A stretch of DNA of 36,750 nucleotides, taken from the NCBI GenBank assembly GCA_017577565.1, contig PKRH01000016.1:1-36750 (forward strand). The letters are read 5' to 3'. How positions within the stretch are numbered: position 1 is the stretch's first letter; each line of letters starts with the position of its first letter. This stretch comes from Thermoanaerobacterales bacterium (GTDB lineage: Bacteria > Actinomycetota > Acidimicrobiia > Acidimicrobiales > JACDCH01). Of this stretch, positions 23,939 through 32,406 are shown one piece after another. Under the pieces are notes generated by a model. That model did no database searches and was not told the DNA's origin. It saw nothing but the letters and a program-made list of their open reading frames with translations. Made by a program: the position numbers and the translations under genes.

Positions 23939-25303
23939 ATGCTGGGGATCGACGGAGGAGCGACGCTCCCGGTGCGACGGCGCGCAGCGGCCGATGCCGC
24001 CCCGCGCGACCCGGCGCTCCTGCTCGCCGTGGCCGGCACGTTCACCCTCGGGATGATCGAGGTCGGCGTCAGCGAGTTCGGCATCAGCGACGTGATGTAC
24101 CTCGGCGCCGGCGTGCTCGTCGTCGTGCACCTGCTGACCGGCCGGCACGCGGGGCTGGCACCGGCCGAGTCCCGCCGCAGCCCGCAGCTCGTCCTGGTCG
24201 GCAGCACGCTGCTGCTGGCCGCCGGCACGCTGTCGTCGTTCCGCTCCTGGGACCCCGGCCGCTCGCTGCTCGTCGTCGCCCGCATCGGCTACCTGACGCT
24301 GGTCTGGTTCTGGATCCTGCGGGCCGTCACGCCGACGCGCGCCGCGCTCGCCGCGCTGCTGCGGGCCTGGCGGTGGGGCGTCGCCTTCGTCGTCGCCGCG
24401 GCGGCGCTCGACGAGGTCGGGGTCATCCACATCAGCGCCGAGAACAGCGAGGGCCGGCAGACGGCCTTCACCGGCCACCCCAACGACCTCGCCGGCTACC
24501 TCGTCGTCGTGCTGCCCCTCCTCCTGCTCGGCGTGCCGGCCACACCCGGCCGGTCCCGCCGGGCCGAGCTGGCCTGGCGCGCCGGTCTGACCGGCTGGAC
24601 CCTCTACGGCGTCTCGATGTCCGGCTCGCTCACCGGGCTGCTGGCGGCCGGCTTCTCGATGGTCGCCACGGTCGCCGTCCTGGTGCTCCTCCCGCCGGGC
24701 CAGCGGCGCCGGCGCAGCCCGCTCGCCGTCGTCGGCTTCGGGGCGCTGGCCGTCGTCGGCGCCGTGCTGCTGTTCACCTCCGACCTGCCGGTCGTCGAGC
24801 GCATCGAGCGCTACCAGTCCGGCGACCGCTACGTCACGAGCAGCGTGAGCATGCGGGGCCAGCTCAACGCCCAGGTGCTCGGCAACTTCGACAAGTGGCT
24901 CGTGACCGGCACGAGCCTCGACACCCGCACCGCCTACCGGTCGGGGGCGATCGAGGGCACGGTCAGCGGCGGCGTGCACAACATGTACCTGAAGGTGCTG
25001 CTCGAGGCCGGCCTGCCCGCGCTCGTCGGCCTGCTGGTCGTGCTGGGGGCGACGCTCCGGGCGGCGATCCGCCTCGTCGTCCACACCCGCCACGGACCGC
25101 TCTACCCGGTGGCGGTCGCCCTGACGGCCTCGTTCGGGACGGCGTGCGTGTTCGCCAACTTCGGCCCGATCCTCTACCACCGGTTCTTCTGGCTGCCGAC
25201 GGCGCTCGTCTGGTGCCTGTGGGCCGTGTGCCGGGCCGAGGCCCGCCAGCGGGCGGCGCGGCCCGGGGACGCCGTCGGGATCAGTCCCGCAGCGCGCCGC
25301 TGA
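23939..25303 (+). CDS. O-antigen ligase/Wzy-like polysaccharide polymerase, copy 2
   Basis: 454 aa, about ten membrane segments, a diverged paralogue of the preceding gene. Shared blocks in the same order: GTLSSFRSW, FWILRAV, TGHPNDLAGYL (copy 1: TFHPNHLAAQL), GSLTGLLA, LLFTSDLPVVER and GVHNMYLKVLLEAGLPAL. Long-loop residues differ strongly (EGDRHVVASVDSRGRRNE against SGDRYVTSSVSMRGQLNA), suggesting a different glycan or acceptor. One copy could polymerise and the other ligate; this is inference. Its last 23 bases overlap the end of the convergent glycosyltransferase gene. Confidence 0.83.
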   Translation: MLGIDGGATLPVRRRAAADAAPRDPALLLAVAGTFTLGMIEVGVSEFGISDVMYLGAGVLVVVHLLTGRHAGLAPAESRRSPQLVLVGSTLLLAAGTLSSFRSWDPGRSLLVVARIGYLTLVWFWILRAVTPTRAALAALLRAWRWGVAFVVAAAALDEVGVIHISAENSEGRQTAFTGHPNDLAGYLVVVLPLLLLGVPATPGRSRRAELAWRAGLTGWTLYGVSMSGSLTGLLAAGFSMVATVAVLVLLPPGQRRRRSPLAVVGFGALAVVGAVLLFTSDLPVVERIERYQSGDRYVTSSVSMRGQLNAQVLGNFDKWLVTGTSLDTRTAYRSGAIEGTVSGGVHNMYLKVLLEAGLPALVGLLVVLGATLRAAIRLVVHTRHGPLYPVAVALTASFGTACVFANFGPILYHRFFWLPTALVWCLWAVCRAEARQRAARPGDAVGISPAARR

Positions 25304-26456
25304 CCCGCTGCGCCGGCCCGGGCGCGCCGGGCGGGCGGGCCGGGTCGCCGAGGCCCAGGGTCGCCCGCAGCTCGAGGATGCGCTCCTCCAGCAGGCGGGC
25401 CCAGCGCGCCGGCGTGTACTGGCGGCTCAGCTCCTGGCTGGCCACGCTCATGGCCCGGCGCTCGTCGTCGCCGGCGGCGGCGATGCGGGCCATCGCCCGG
25501 GCCAGGCCCTCGACGTCGTCGGGGCTGACGACGGCGCCGTTGTAGCCGTCGAGCACCAGCCGCGTGGCCGCGCCGCACCTGCGGGTGCAGACGACGGGCA
25601 GGCCGGCGGAGACCGCCTCGTGCACGACGACCGCCCAGGGCTCGTGGCGGCTGGGCAGCACGAGGCACCCCGCCCGCTCGAACACGGCCGGCAGGTCGGG
25701 CGGCTGCACGAACCCGAGCATCTCGACGCCCTCGAGGCCGGCCAGCTCGTCCGCGAGCGGACCCACCCCCGCCACGAGCAGCGGCCACGGGTCCTCCGCC
25801 GCCGCCCGGTAGGCCCGGTAGGCGGCGGCCAGGACGTCGACCCCCTTGTCGGGCACGAGCCGGCCCACGAACAGGAAGCGGCGGGGCGGGGCGGCGTCGC
25901 CCCGGCGCTCGGCGACCTGCGCGAACAGCGGCTGGTCGCAGGTGTTGACCCCCCACAGCAGGCGCTCGGCCGGGAAGCCGAGCCGCTCGGCGAAGACGGC
26001 CTGGCGCTCGTCGCAGACGAAGGCCGCGTCGTAGGTGGGGTGCAGGAGCACCGGGGCCACGACCCGGGCGGCCAGCTGCTTGGGCGTGGCGGTCCACTGG
26101 TTGTGGACGGTGACGATGCGCAGCGTCCGGCCCCGCAGGCGGCGGGCGGCGCGGCGGTAGGCGCCGATGTGCCACGAGTTGACCACCAGCGCGTGCGGGC
26201 GGAACTCGTCGAGGAGGGCCGTGAGCTCGGCCTCGTCGGGCGCGCCGCTCCAGGACACCGACCGGAAGCCGGCCGTCAGCGCGGCGTCGTCGAACGGCGC
26301 CCACCGCCCCGCCCGCTCGTGCACGACGAGCAGGTCGACGCCCCGGTCCACCAGGGCGTGCAGCGACGCCGAGAGGTAGCCGGACAGGCAGGACCAGAGC
26401 ACGCAGACCCGCAGCTCGCCTCGGGAGCCGGCACCGTTCGTCATCGCCTCAGCCAT
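25281..26456 (-). CDS. GT4-family glycosyltransferase
   Basis: 391-aa GT-B retaining transferase using a nucleotide sugar. The N-terminal acceptor half contains VCVLWSCLSGYLSASLHAL and a VNSWHIGAYRRAAR block. The C-terminal donor half has FLFVGRLVPDKGVDVL (K204) and the EX7E pair in EPWAVVVHE (E272, E280), both typical of GT4. Sugar specificity cannot be read. ATG 26456 overlaps the flippase stop by 8 bases, so it is likely co-translated with it. Last gene of a four-gene minus-strand run (GT4, epimerase, flippase, GT4). Confidence 0.88.
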   Translation of the reverse strand: MAEAMTNGAGSRGELRVCVLWSCLSGYLSASLHALVDRGVDLLVVHERAGRWAPFDDAALTAGFRSVSWSGAPDEAELTALLDEFRPHALVVNSWHIGAYRRAARRLRGRTLRIVTVHNQWTATPKQLAARVVAPVLLHPTYDAAFVCDERQAVFAERLGFPAERLLWGVNTCDQPLFAQVAERRGDAAPPRRFLFVGRLVPDKGVDVLAAAYRAYRAAAEDPWPLLVAGVGPLADELAGLEGVEMLGFVQPPDLPAVFERAGCLVLPSRHEPWAVVVHEAVSAGLPVVCTRRCGAATRLVLDGYNGAVVSPDDVEGLARAMARIAAAGDDERRAMSVASQELSRQYTPARWARLLEERILELRATLGLGDPARPPGAPGPAQRVSGALRD

Positions 26457-27771
26457 GCTCGACCGTCCCTGCCGTCGCCAGTCGCAGCTCGTCCGTCCCG
26501 TCGCCGGCGGCCGCGCCCGCCCCCGCGCCGGCGCGGGCGGCCGCCGGCCCGTGCACGAGGAAGGCCCGCCACCACACCACGCTCGTCACCAGGCGGGCGG
26601 CGGCGAAGCCGAGGGCGAAGCCGACGGCACCGCCCCACCACGTGCCGAGCACCGGCAGCACCAGCTCGCCCGGCAGGCTGGTCAGGCGGGCCCGGAGGCT
26701 GGCCCGGGCGTCGCCCAGCGCCCGCACGCCCGCGAACCCGCCCGTGGCCGCCGAGCCGACGATCATCGCCACGCCCATGGGCAGCACCAGGTCGCGGCCC
26801 TCGGCCCACGAGTCGCCGAACAGCATCTCGCCGCCCCGGTCGGGCAGGGCGAGCGCCACGACCATCCAGGCCGCGGCCGCCGCCACGATCAGGGCGGTGG
26901 CCCGCACGGCCAGCCGCCGCAGCCGCGGCGGGTCGGTGCGGACCCGGGCGCCGTCGGGCACGACGGCCATGTAGATGCCCCGGTGGATGGTGTTGAGCGG
27001 GCCGTAGAGGATCTGCGACGCCCGCACGGCGCCGAGGGCGGCGATGCCGGCCAGCCCGCTGACCGCCGCCAGCGTCAGCTGCTGCCCGGCCTGCGCGGTC
27101 AGGTACTCGCCGAAGAACCGCGTCGTCGTCACCCGCTCGGCCGACAGCCAGCGCAGCGGCGGCAGCCGCCAGGTGAGGAAGCGCCGGTCGGCCACCGCGG
27201 CCACGGCCACCGCCGGCGCGGCGGTCAGCCCCCAGGCGGCCACGAACCAGCCGGCGCCGGCCCCCGCCGGGGCCGCGGCCAGGACCGCGCACACCGCGAC
27301 CAGCCACACGACGTCGAGCAGCAGCGCCGTGCCCGCCCGGTCGATGATGCAGACGAACCGCCAGGTGTCCTGCACGAGGACCACCGGGATGACGACGGCG
27401 AAGGCGAGCAGCGCCGACGACGACGGCGGCTCCAGCAGCACGCCGACGGCGGCGGCGCCCACGGCCGCCACCGCCGACACGGTGAGGGTGGCGCCCAGGA
27501 TCTCGGGCAGCCGCCGCCCCCGGCGCTCGGCGTCCTCGGCCGAGTGGATCGACAGCAGCACCTCGCCGACCAGGGCGCGGCAAGCGCCCTGGACGAGGAA
27601 GTAGGCCACCCAGGCCAGGCCGAAGGCCCCGAAGCCCTCGGCCGACAGCGCCCGGGCCGCGAAGATCCCGACCAGGGTGTTCGACAGGCTCGACGCGGCC
27701 TGGTCGGCCATGACCAGCGCCCGGCGCCGGTTCGTCGGATCGGCCAGGCGGCGCGCCGGGAGCGGTCCCAC
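26449..27771 (-). CDS. Wzx-like polysaccharide flippase (MATE/MOP superfamily)
   Basis: 440-aa integral membrane protein with about 12 hydrophobic segments, alternating with short charged loops. It has the opening ADQAASSLSNTLVGIFAARALSAEGFGAFGLAW, like polysaccharide transporters of the MOP group. Expected job: move lipid-linked repeat units across the membrane to the Wzy-like polymerases. Similarity is from general pattern, so a related transport role is possible. GTG 27771 lies 6 bases after the epimerase stop with no good ribosome-binding site, so coupling is likely. The cytoplasmic tail is Ala/Gly-rich. Confidence 0.8.
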   Translation of the reverse strand: MGPLPARRLADPTNRRRALVMADQAASSLSNTLVGIFAARALSAEGFGAFGLAWVAYFLVQGACRALVGEVLLSIHSAEDAERRGRRLPEILGATLTVSAVAAVGAAAVGVLLEPPSSSALLAFAVVIPVVLVQDTWRFVCIIDRAGTALLLDVVWLVAVCAVLAAAPAGAGAGWFVAAWGLTAAPAVAVAAVADRRFLTWRLPPLRWLSAERVTTTRFFGEYLTAQAGQQLTLAAVSGLAGIAALGAVRASQILYGPLNTIHRGIYMAVVPDGARVRTDPPRLRRLAVRATALIVAAAAAWMVVALALPDRGGEMLFGDSWAEGRDLVLPMGVAMIVGSAATGGFAGVRALGDARASLRARLTSLPGELVLPVLGTWWGGAVGFALGFAAARLVTSVVWWRAFLVHGPAAARAGAGAGAAAGDGTDELRLATAGTVEHG

Positions 27772-27777
27772 CGGTGG

Positions 27778-28758
27778 TCAGCCGTGCTGCATCGTGGCCG
27801 CGACCTGGTCGTAGACCCACGCGTAGGTGGCGGCCAGCCCGTCCTCGAGGCTGATCGACGGCGCCCAGCCCAGGCGCTCGCGGATCAGCGTGTTGTCGCT
27901 GTTGCGCCCCCGCACGCCCTGCGGCGCGTCGAGCTTGTAGCGGCGCTCGAGCTTGACGCCCGCGATGTCCTCGACGATGTCGACCAGCTGGTCGATGGTG
28001 ACGAGCTGGTCGCTGCCGACGTTGATCGGCTCGCGGACGTCGCTGGCCATCAGCCGCAGCGTGCCCTCGAGGCAGTCGTCGATGTAGGTGAAGCTGCGGG
28101 TCTGCTGGCCGTCGCCCCAGATCTCGATGGTGTGGTCCCCGGTGAGCACGGCGGTGGCCACCTTGCGGCAGATGGCCGCGGGGGCCTTCTCCCGCCCGCC
28201 CCGCCAGGTGCCGAGCGGCCCGTAGATGTTGTGGTAGCGGGCCACCCGGGTCTCGAGCCCGAAGTCCTCGTAGAAGTGCCGGGCCATGCGCTCGCTGAAC
28301 AGCTTCTCCCAGCCGTAGCCGTCCTCGGGGTCGGCCGGGTAGGCGTCCGACTCGCGCAGCGGCCTCACCTCGGGCGTGGACTGCTTGTCGGCGGCGTAGA
28401 CGCACGCCGACGACGAGTAGAAGAACCGCTCGACGCCGGCGTCGCGGGCGGCGACGAGCATGTGCGTCGACACGAGCACCGAGAGCATGCACAGGGCCTT
28501 GTTGTTCTCGATGAAGCCCATGCCGCCCATGTCGGCGGCCAGGTTGAACACCGTGTCGACGCCCTCGGTGACGTCCCGGCAGGCATCGAGGAGCTGGAGG
28601 TCGGCCTGGACGTTCTCGACGTCGTCGAAGACCTGGTACCACTCGTCCTTCGGCTTGCAGTCGACGGCGCGGATCCGGCCCACGCCCTCCTCGCGCAGCC
28701 GCCTGACGAGGTGCCCCCCGATGAACCCGCCGGCCCCGGTGACGAGAACGTGCTGCAT
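27778..28758 (-). CDS. GDP-mannose 3,5-epimerase-like NAD-dependent sugar epimerase
   Basis: 326-aa extended short-chain dehydrogenase. NAD loop VTGAGGFIGGHL (6-17). It closely resembles plant GDP-mannose 3,5-epimerase in specific blocks: VFNLAADMGGMGFI, RFFYSSSACVY, YHNIYGPLGTWRGGREKAPAAICRK, IWGDGQQTRSFTYIDDC and GVRGRNSDN. All catalytic residues are present: the Tyr-Lys pair (Y148, K152 in YGWEK), Cys119, Lys191 and the Arg in GVRGRNSDN (R283/R285). Expected reaction: GDP-D-mannose to GDP-L-galactose and/or GDP-L-gulose, a sugar donor for the polysaccharide. The exact product is not determinable. ATG 28758 begins at the fold; the frame to 28812 is only a longer version. It lies 7 bases after the upstream glycosyltransferase. 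Confidence 0.85.
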   Translation of the reverse strand: MQHVLVTGAGGFIGGHLVRRLREEGVGRIRAVDCKPKDEWYQVFDDVENVQADLQLLDACRDVTEGVDTVFNLAADMGGMGFIENNKALCMLSVLVSTHMLVAARDAGVERFFYSSSACVYAADKQSTPEVRPLRESDAYPADPEDGYGWEKLFSERMARHFYEDFGLETRVARYHNIYGPLGTWRGGREKAPAAICRKVATAVLTGDHTIEIWGDGQQTRSFTYIDDCLEGTLRLMASDVREPINVGSDQLVTIDQLVDIVEDIAGVKLERRYKLDAPQGVRGRNSDNTLIRERLGWAPSISLEDGLAATYAWVYDQVAATMQHG

Positions 28759-28765
28759 GACGGTG

Positions 28766-30082
28766 TCAGCTCCCCCTCCGCGCGGCCGCCGGGGCACGGC
28801 GCCCGACGGCACGGGCGATCACACCCTGGAAACGGTCAGCGATGATCTCGGTGTCGAAGGTGGCCTCAGCGTAGGCCCGGGCCCGCCGGCCCGCCCGCTC
28901 CCGCAGGGCGGCGTCGACCCGGAGCTGCTTGGCCCCGACGAGGAACCCCTCCTCGTCCCGCGGTGACACCACCCAGCCGGCGCCGGCCCGCTCGATGGTC
29001 CGGGCGGCCAGGTTCTCCGGCGGGATGGCGGCCAGCACCGGCCGGCCGGCGCACAGGTAGGAGAGGACCTTGGACGGCACCGAGAACGTCCCGGCGGTCG
29101 GCTCGAGCAGGGCGACCAGCACGTCCGCGGCCCCGAGCACGTCCGGGTAGCGGTCGATCGGCTGGAAGGGCAGCAGCCGCAGGTTGGGCAGCGGGCGCTC
29201 GGCCAGCATCTCCCGCAGCCGCTGCTCGCCCAGGCCCTCGCTGACCACGACGACCTCGGCCTCGCCGACCGACTGCTCGGCCAGCCGGTGGAGCAGCTCG
29301 GGGCGGTGCTTCAGTCCGAGCGTGCCGGTGTACAGGTAGACGAAGCGGTCGCCGAGCCCCTGGCTCGCCCGCCACCCGTTGTCCCGCGGGCGGGTCGGGA
29401 GGTCGGCGAGCGGGGCCCAGTTCTCGATGACCGTGCAGGCGTCGGGGTCGATCCCCCAGCCCTCGAGCGTGGGCAGGAAGTCCTCGGTGATCGACACGAC
29501 GCCGTCGGCCTGGCGCAGGAGCCGGCGCTCGAGGGCCTCGAAGCCCGCGCCCATCCGGCGGCCGAGTCGCCCGACCCGCTTCGTGGCCTCGGCGGTCATG
29601 GCCACGCTGTGCAGGTCCTGCAGCCAGAAGATCCAGGGCAGGCCCTGGCGCCGGCACCAGGCGGCGGCCACCGACATGGCGACGAGCGGCACGTTGCAGT
29701 GGACGATGACGTCGGGGCGGAACCGGCTGGCGATCTGGACGAAGCGCCGGCCGTAGGCGGCCTCCTGGCGGACGCGGCGCACGGGCGAGTAGCGGTCGAA
29801 CGACTCGCCGACGTCGACCGGGACGACCCGCAGGTCGGTGCCCTCGTCGACGTCGAAGCGGCCCTTGCCGCTCGTGTAGGAGCGGCAGTAGACGTGCTGG
29901 ACGACGTGGCCGCGGCGGGCGAGCGCCCGGCTGAGGTCGATCTGGAAGGGGTGGCCGGCGAAGTCGTGCACCAGGACGCGGGACACGCCCCGGGACCGGA
30001 GGTCGACGACGGTCCGCACGTCCTCGACGCGGCCCGACGCGACCCGCGTGGCGGGCATCGCACCTGTCTCGCCGATCCCCAT
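28766..30082 (-). CDS. WcaI/WbuB-like GT4 glycosyltransferase
   Basis: 438 aa, GT-B fold. The N-terminal half includes VLVHDFAGHPFQIDLSRAL and VIVHCNVPLVAMSVAAAWC. LPWIFWLQDLHSVAM is typical of WcaI/WbuB-type transferases. The donor half has YLYTGTLGLKHRPELL and FSVPSKVLSYLCAGRPVLAA, the VPSK block of this group. Strong Shine-Dalgarno sequence GGAGGAGA 5 bases before ATG 30082. First gene of the run glycosyltransferase, epimerase, flippase, glycosyltransferase, all within 8 bases of each other. Confidence 0.87.
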   Translation of the reverse strand: MGIGETGAMPATRVASGRVEDVRTVVDLRSRGVSRVLVHDFAGHPFQIDLSRALARRGHVVQHVYCRSYTSGKGRFDVDEGTDLRVVPVDVGESFDRYSPVRRVRQEAAYGRRFVQIASRFRPDVIVHCNVPLVAMSVAAAWCRRQGLPWIFWLQDLHSVAMTAEATKRVGRLGRRMGAGFEALERRLLRQADGVVSITEDFLPTLEGWGIDPDACTVIENWAPLADLPTRPRDNGWRASQGLGDRFVYLYTGTLGLKHRPELLHRLAEQSVGEAEVVVVSEGLGEQRLREMLAERPLPNLRLLPFQPIDRYPDVLGAADVLVALLEPTAGTFSVPSKVLSYLCAGRPVLAAIPPENLAARTIERAGAGWVVSPRDEEGFLVGAKQLRVDAALRERAGRRARAYAEATFDTEIIADRFQGVIARAVGRRAPAAARRGS

Positions 30083-30165
30083 CGACGTCTCCTCCCCCGT
30101 CGTGGTGCGCCAGCCGGGGGCCCCGATCCGATGGCCGCCCCGGTCGGCGAGCCCCAGCTGCCCTC

Positions 30166-30181
30166 GCGATCAGGCGATCGC
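30166..30181. promoter_or_regulatory. Inverted repeat between divergent glycosyltransferase genes
   Basis: GCGATC-AGGC-GATCGC: perfect 6-bp arms, 4-base spacer, ending 15 bases before the TAAGGT element at 30197. It is placed to bind a regulator of the divergent promoters, but 6-bp arms can occur by chance. Confidence 0.3.
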
Positions 30182-30196
30182 TAGGTGACCGAAGAG

Positions 30197-30202
30197 TAAG
30201 GT
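30197..30202 (+). promoter_or_regulatory. -10 element for the plus-strand glycosyltransferase
   Basis: TAAGGT upstream of ATG 30244 would leave a leader of about 35 bases. No Shine-Dalgarno sequence is visible before the ATG. The 161-base divergent region 30083-30243 holds this and the inverted repeat. Confidence 0.4.
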
Positions 30203-30243
30203 GCGCTGCCCGTGGCGTCCACTCATGTGTCGCGGGCCACACG

Positions 30244-31437
30244 ATGAGAGCGCTACTGGTCCACAACCGCTACTCGTCCCGGGTGCCGTCGGGCGAGAAC
30301 GCGGTGGTCGACGACGAAGCACGGTGGCTGCGCGCCCAGGGCGTCGAGGTCGCCCGCCACGAGGTGGACAACGACAGCATCGTCGACCCCGGCCCGCTGG
30401 CCCGCGCGCTCGACGGGCTGGAGGCGGTGTGGTCGCTGTCGGCCCGCCGCCGGGCGGCCCGGGTGCTCGACGAGGTCCGCCCGGACGTCGTCCACGTCCA
30501 CAACCTGTTCCCGCTGCTGACGGCCAGCGTGGCCGCCGCCGCGCTCGACCGCGGCCTGCCCGTCGTGTGGACGGTCCACAACTTCCGCCTGCGGTGCGTG
30601 GCCGGCACCCACTTCCGCGACGGCCGGCCCTGCCACGACTGCCGACCGGGGTGGAAGGCGCCCGGCGTCGCCCACCGGTGCTACGCCGGCTCGACGGCGG
30701 CCAGCGCCCTCGTCGGCGCGGCGACGTCGGTCTACGGCGCGCTGGCCCGGCGCCGGGGCGTCACCGCCCTGCCGATCAGCCGGGTCATGGCCCGCTGGCT
30801 GGTGGCCGCCGCGGGGTTCCCCGAGGCGGCGGTGCGGGTCAAGTACAACGGCGTGGCCGCGCCGGCCGGCGAGGTCCCCCCGCCCGAGGCGCAGCGGGAC
30901 CTCGTCTACGTCGGCCGGCTCGCCCCCGAGAAGGGGGTCGGGCTGCTGCTCGACGCCTTCGCCCGCACCCGCACCAGCGCCCGCCTCGTCGTCGTGGGCG
31001 GCGGCCCGCTGGAGGGCGCCGTCCGGTCCGCGGCCGTGGCCGACCCCCGCGTCGTGCCGGTCGGCCAGGTGGCGGTGGACGAGGTGGAGCGCCACCTGCT
31101 CGGGGCCCGGGCCCTCGTCATGCCTTCCGTGTGGCAGGAGCCGTTCGGCCGGGTCGCCGCCGAGGCGCTCGCCCGGGGCCGCCCGGTGGTCACCACCGGC
31201 GAGGGGGCCGCGGGCGAGGTCGTGACGCCCGACGTCGGCTGGGTGACCGGGACCGACCCGGACGCCCTGGCGGCGGCGATCGAGCAGGCGGCGGACGACG
31301 ACGGGGCGGTGGCCGAGCGGGGCCGCCGGGGGCGGGAGCGCCACGCCCGGCTGTTCAGCCCGGAAGCCACCACCGCGGCACTGGTCGCGATCTACGAGGA
31401 GGTCGTCACCCGGCGGGGGACGGGGGCCCGGCGCTAG
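30244..31437 (+). CDS. GT4-family glycosyltransferase with a four-cysteine insert
   Basis: 397-aa GT-B transferase. It begins MRALLVHNRYSSRVPSGENAVV, a start common in GT4 proteins. LVYVGRLAPEKGVGLLL and the EX7E pair in EPFGRVAAE (E299, E307) mark the donor site. Cysteines at 118, 130, 133 and 146 (CHDC in the centre) form a cluster inserted in the N-terminal domain. Similar clusters occur in one group of GT4 enzymes and may bind metal, but that is not established here. The stop codon TAG is part of the next gene's TAGCAT element. ATG 30244 is the only start that fits homologues. Confidence 0.88.
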   Translation: MRALLVHNRYSSRVPSGENAVVDDEARWLRAQGVEVARHEVDNDSIVDPGPLARALDGLEAVWSLSARRRAARVLDEVRPDVVHVHNLFPLLTASVAAAALDRGLPVVWTVHNFRLRCVAGTHFRDGRPCHDCRPGWKAPGVAHRCYAGSTAASALVGAATSVYGALARRRGVTALPISRVMARWLVAAAGFPEAAVRVKYNGVAAPAGEVPPPEAQRDLVYVGRLAPEKGVGLLLDAFARTRTSARLVVVGGGPLEGAVRSAAVADPRVVPVGQVAVDEVERHLLGARALVMPSVWQEPFGRVAAEALARGRPVVTTGEGAAGEVVTPDVGWVTGTDPDALAAAIEQAADDDGAVAERGRRGRERHARLFSPEATTAALVAIYEEVVTRRGTGARR

Positions 31438-31440
31438 CAT
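31435..31440 (+). promoter_or_regulatory. -10 element overlapping an upstream stop codon
   Basis: TAGCAT begins with the TAG stop (31435-31437) of the preceding gene. It would start transcription near 31447, giving a leader of about 45 bases to GTG 31492. Confidence 0.4.
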
Positions 31441-31491
31441 CGCCGGGCGACCGCGGTGGGTGACCTGCTGCGGCGAGGGACTGGGGGGATC

Positions 31492-32376
31492 GTGGACGCA
31501 ACCACGCTGGCACGGTCGAGCGGTGCGGAGGGGGCGACGCCACGCATCGCCGCCGGCCCGCACCAGATCCCGCCGGTCGGCCGGCCCCGCTGGCTCGACG
31601 TCTACGTCGGGTCGCTCGTCGCCCTCGACGCCGTCGCGATGGCCGCGGCCACCTTCACCGCCAAGGTCTCGTGGCTCGGGCTCGAGCCGCACGACCTCCA
31701 GATCCGGTCGTTCAGCATCCCCTACAGCGCGCTCGTGCTGGCGACGGTGCCGGCCTGGATCGTGCTGCTGGGGCTGTCCGGGGCCTACGCCGTCGGTCCG
31801 TTCGGGACGACGCCCCAGTGGGGCCGCGTCGTGCGCGCCGGCGCCCAGCTGCTCGCCGTCGTGGCCGTGTCGTACTACATCGCCCACCTGGCGATGCTCG
31901 GCCGGGGCGTGCTGGCGGCGACGATCCCGCTGGCCGTGGTGTTCACCCTCGTCGGGCGGTGGCTCGCCGGGCGGGGCCTGGCCGCCCTCCGGCGGCGGCA
32001 CCGGGCCCAGCGCACGGTGCTGGTCATCGGCTCGCCGGCCGGGATCGAGGCCTTCGCCGCCCGGTCGGGCGACCTGCCGGCCGCCGGCGTGCGGGTCGTC
32101 GACACGGTGGCCGTCACGCCCGGCAACGGGCGCGGCCCCGGGACCGACCTGGCGGCGACGGTGGCCCGCGAGCTGGCTCGCACCCGGGCGGAGACCGTGC
32201 TCATCGCCGGCGGGCTGGCGCAGGGCGGCCTGCGCGACATCGCCTGGATGCTGGAGGGCACGGGCGTCGCGCTGCTCGTCGTGCCGACCCCCGCCGACCT
32301 CGACGAGCGGCAGGCCGAGCTCCGGCCGGTCGCCGGCCTGCCCCTCCTCCACCTCGAGCGACGGGCGCCCTCCTGA
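31492..32376 (+). CDS. Polyprenyl glycosylphosphotransferase homologue lacking its catalytic domain
   Basis: 294 aa. Four membrane helices (around LDVYVGSLVALDAVAMAA, ALVLATVPAWIVLLGL, QLLAVVAVSYYIAHLA and ATIPLAVVFTLVGRW) precede a CoA-binding/Rossmann-like domain (RTVLVIGSPAGIEAFAARSG ... ETVLIAGGLAQGG). It ends RPVAGLPLLHLERRAPS-stop. In WcaJ/WbaP-type proteins this position is followed by a helix and the catalytic sugar-phosphate transferase domain of about 200 residues, which is absent. The protein is therefore probably unable to start lipid-linked glycan synthesis itself. It may be a decayed gene or a separate regulatory/structural unit. GTG 31492 has a GGGGGGAT stretch before it; GTG 31456 is possible. 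Confidence 0.75.
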   Translation: MDATTLARSSGAEGATPRIAAGPHQIPPVGRPRWLDVYVGSLVALDAVAMAAATFTAKVSWLGLEPHDLQIRSFSIPYSALVLATVPAWIVLLGLSGAYAVGPFGTTPQWGRVVRAGAQLLAVVAVSYYIAHLAMLGRGVLAATIPLAVVFTLVGRWLAGRGLAALRRRHRAQRTVLVIGSPAGIEAFAARSGDLPAAGVRVVDTVAVTPGNGRGPGTDLAATVARELARTRAETVLIAGGLAQGGLRDIAWMLEGTGVALLVVPTPADLDERQAELRPVAGLPLLHLERRAPS

Positions 32377-32406
32377 GGGCCACGGGCGCGGCCCGGCGCG
32401 GCCGGC

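Noticed and set aside
26455..28845. Long plus-strand frame opposite the flippase and epimerase
   Set aside because: His/Gln/Arg/Gly-rich antisense translation; the minus-strand genes have clear family motifs and coupled spacing.
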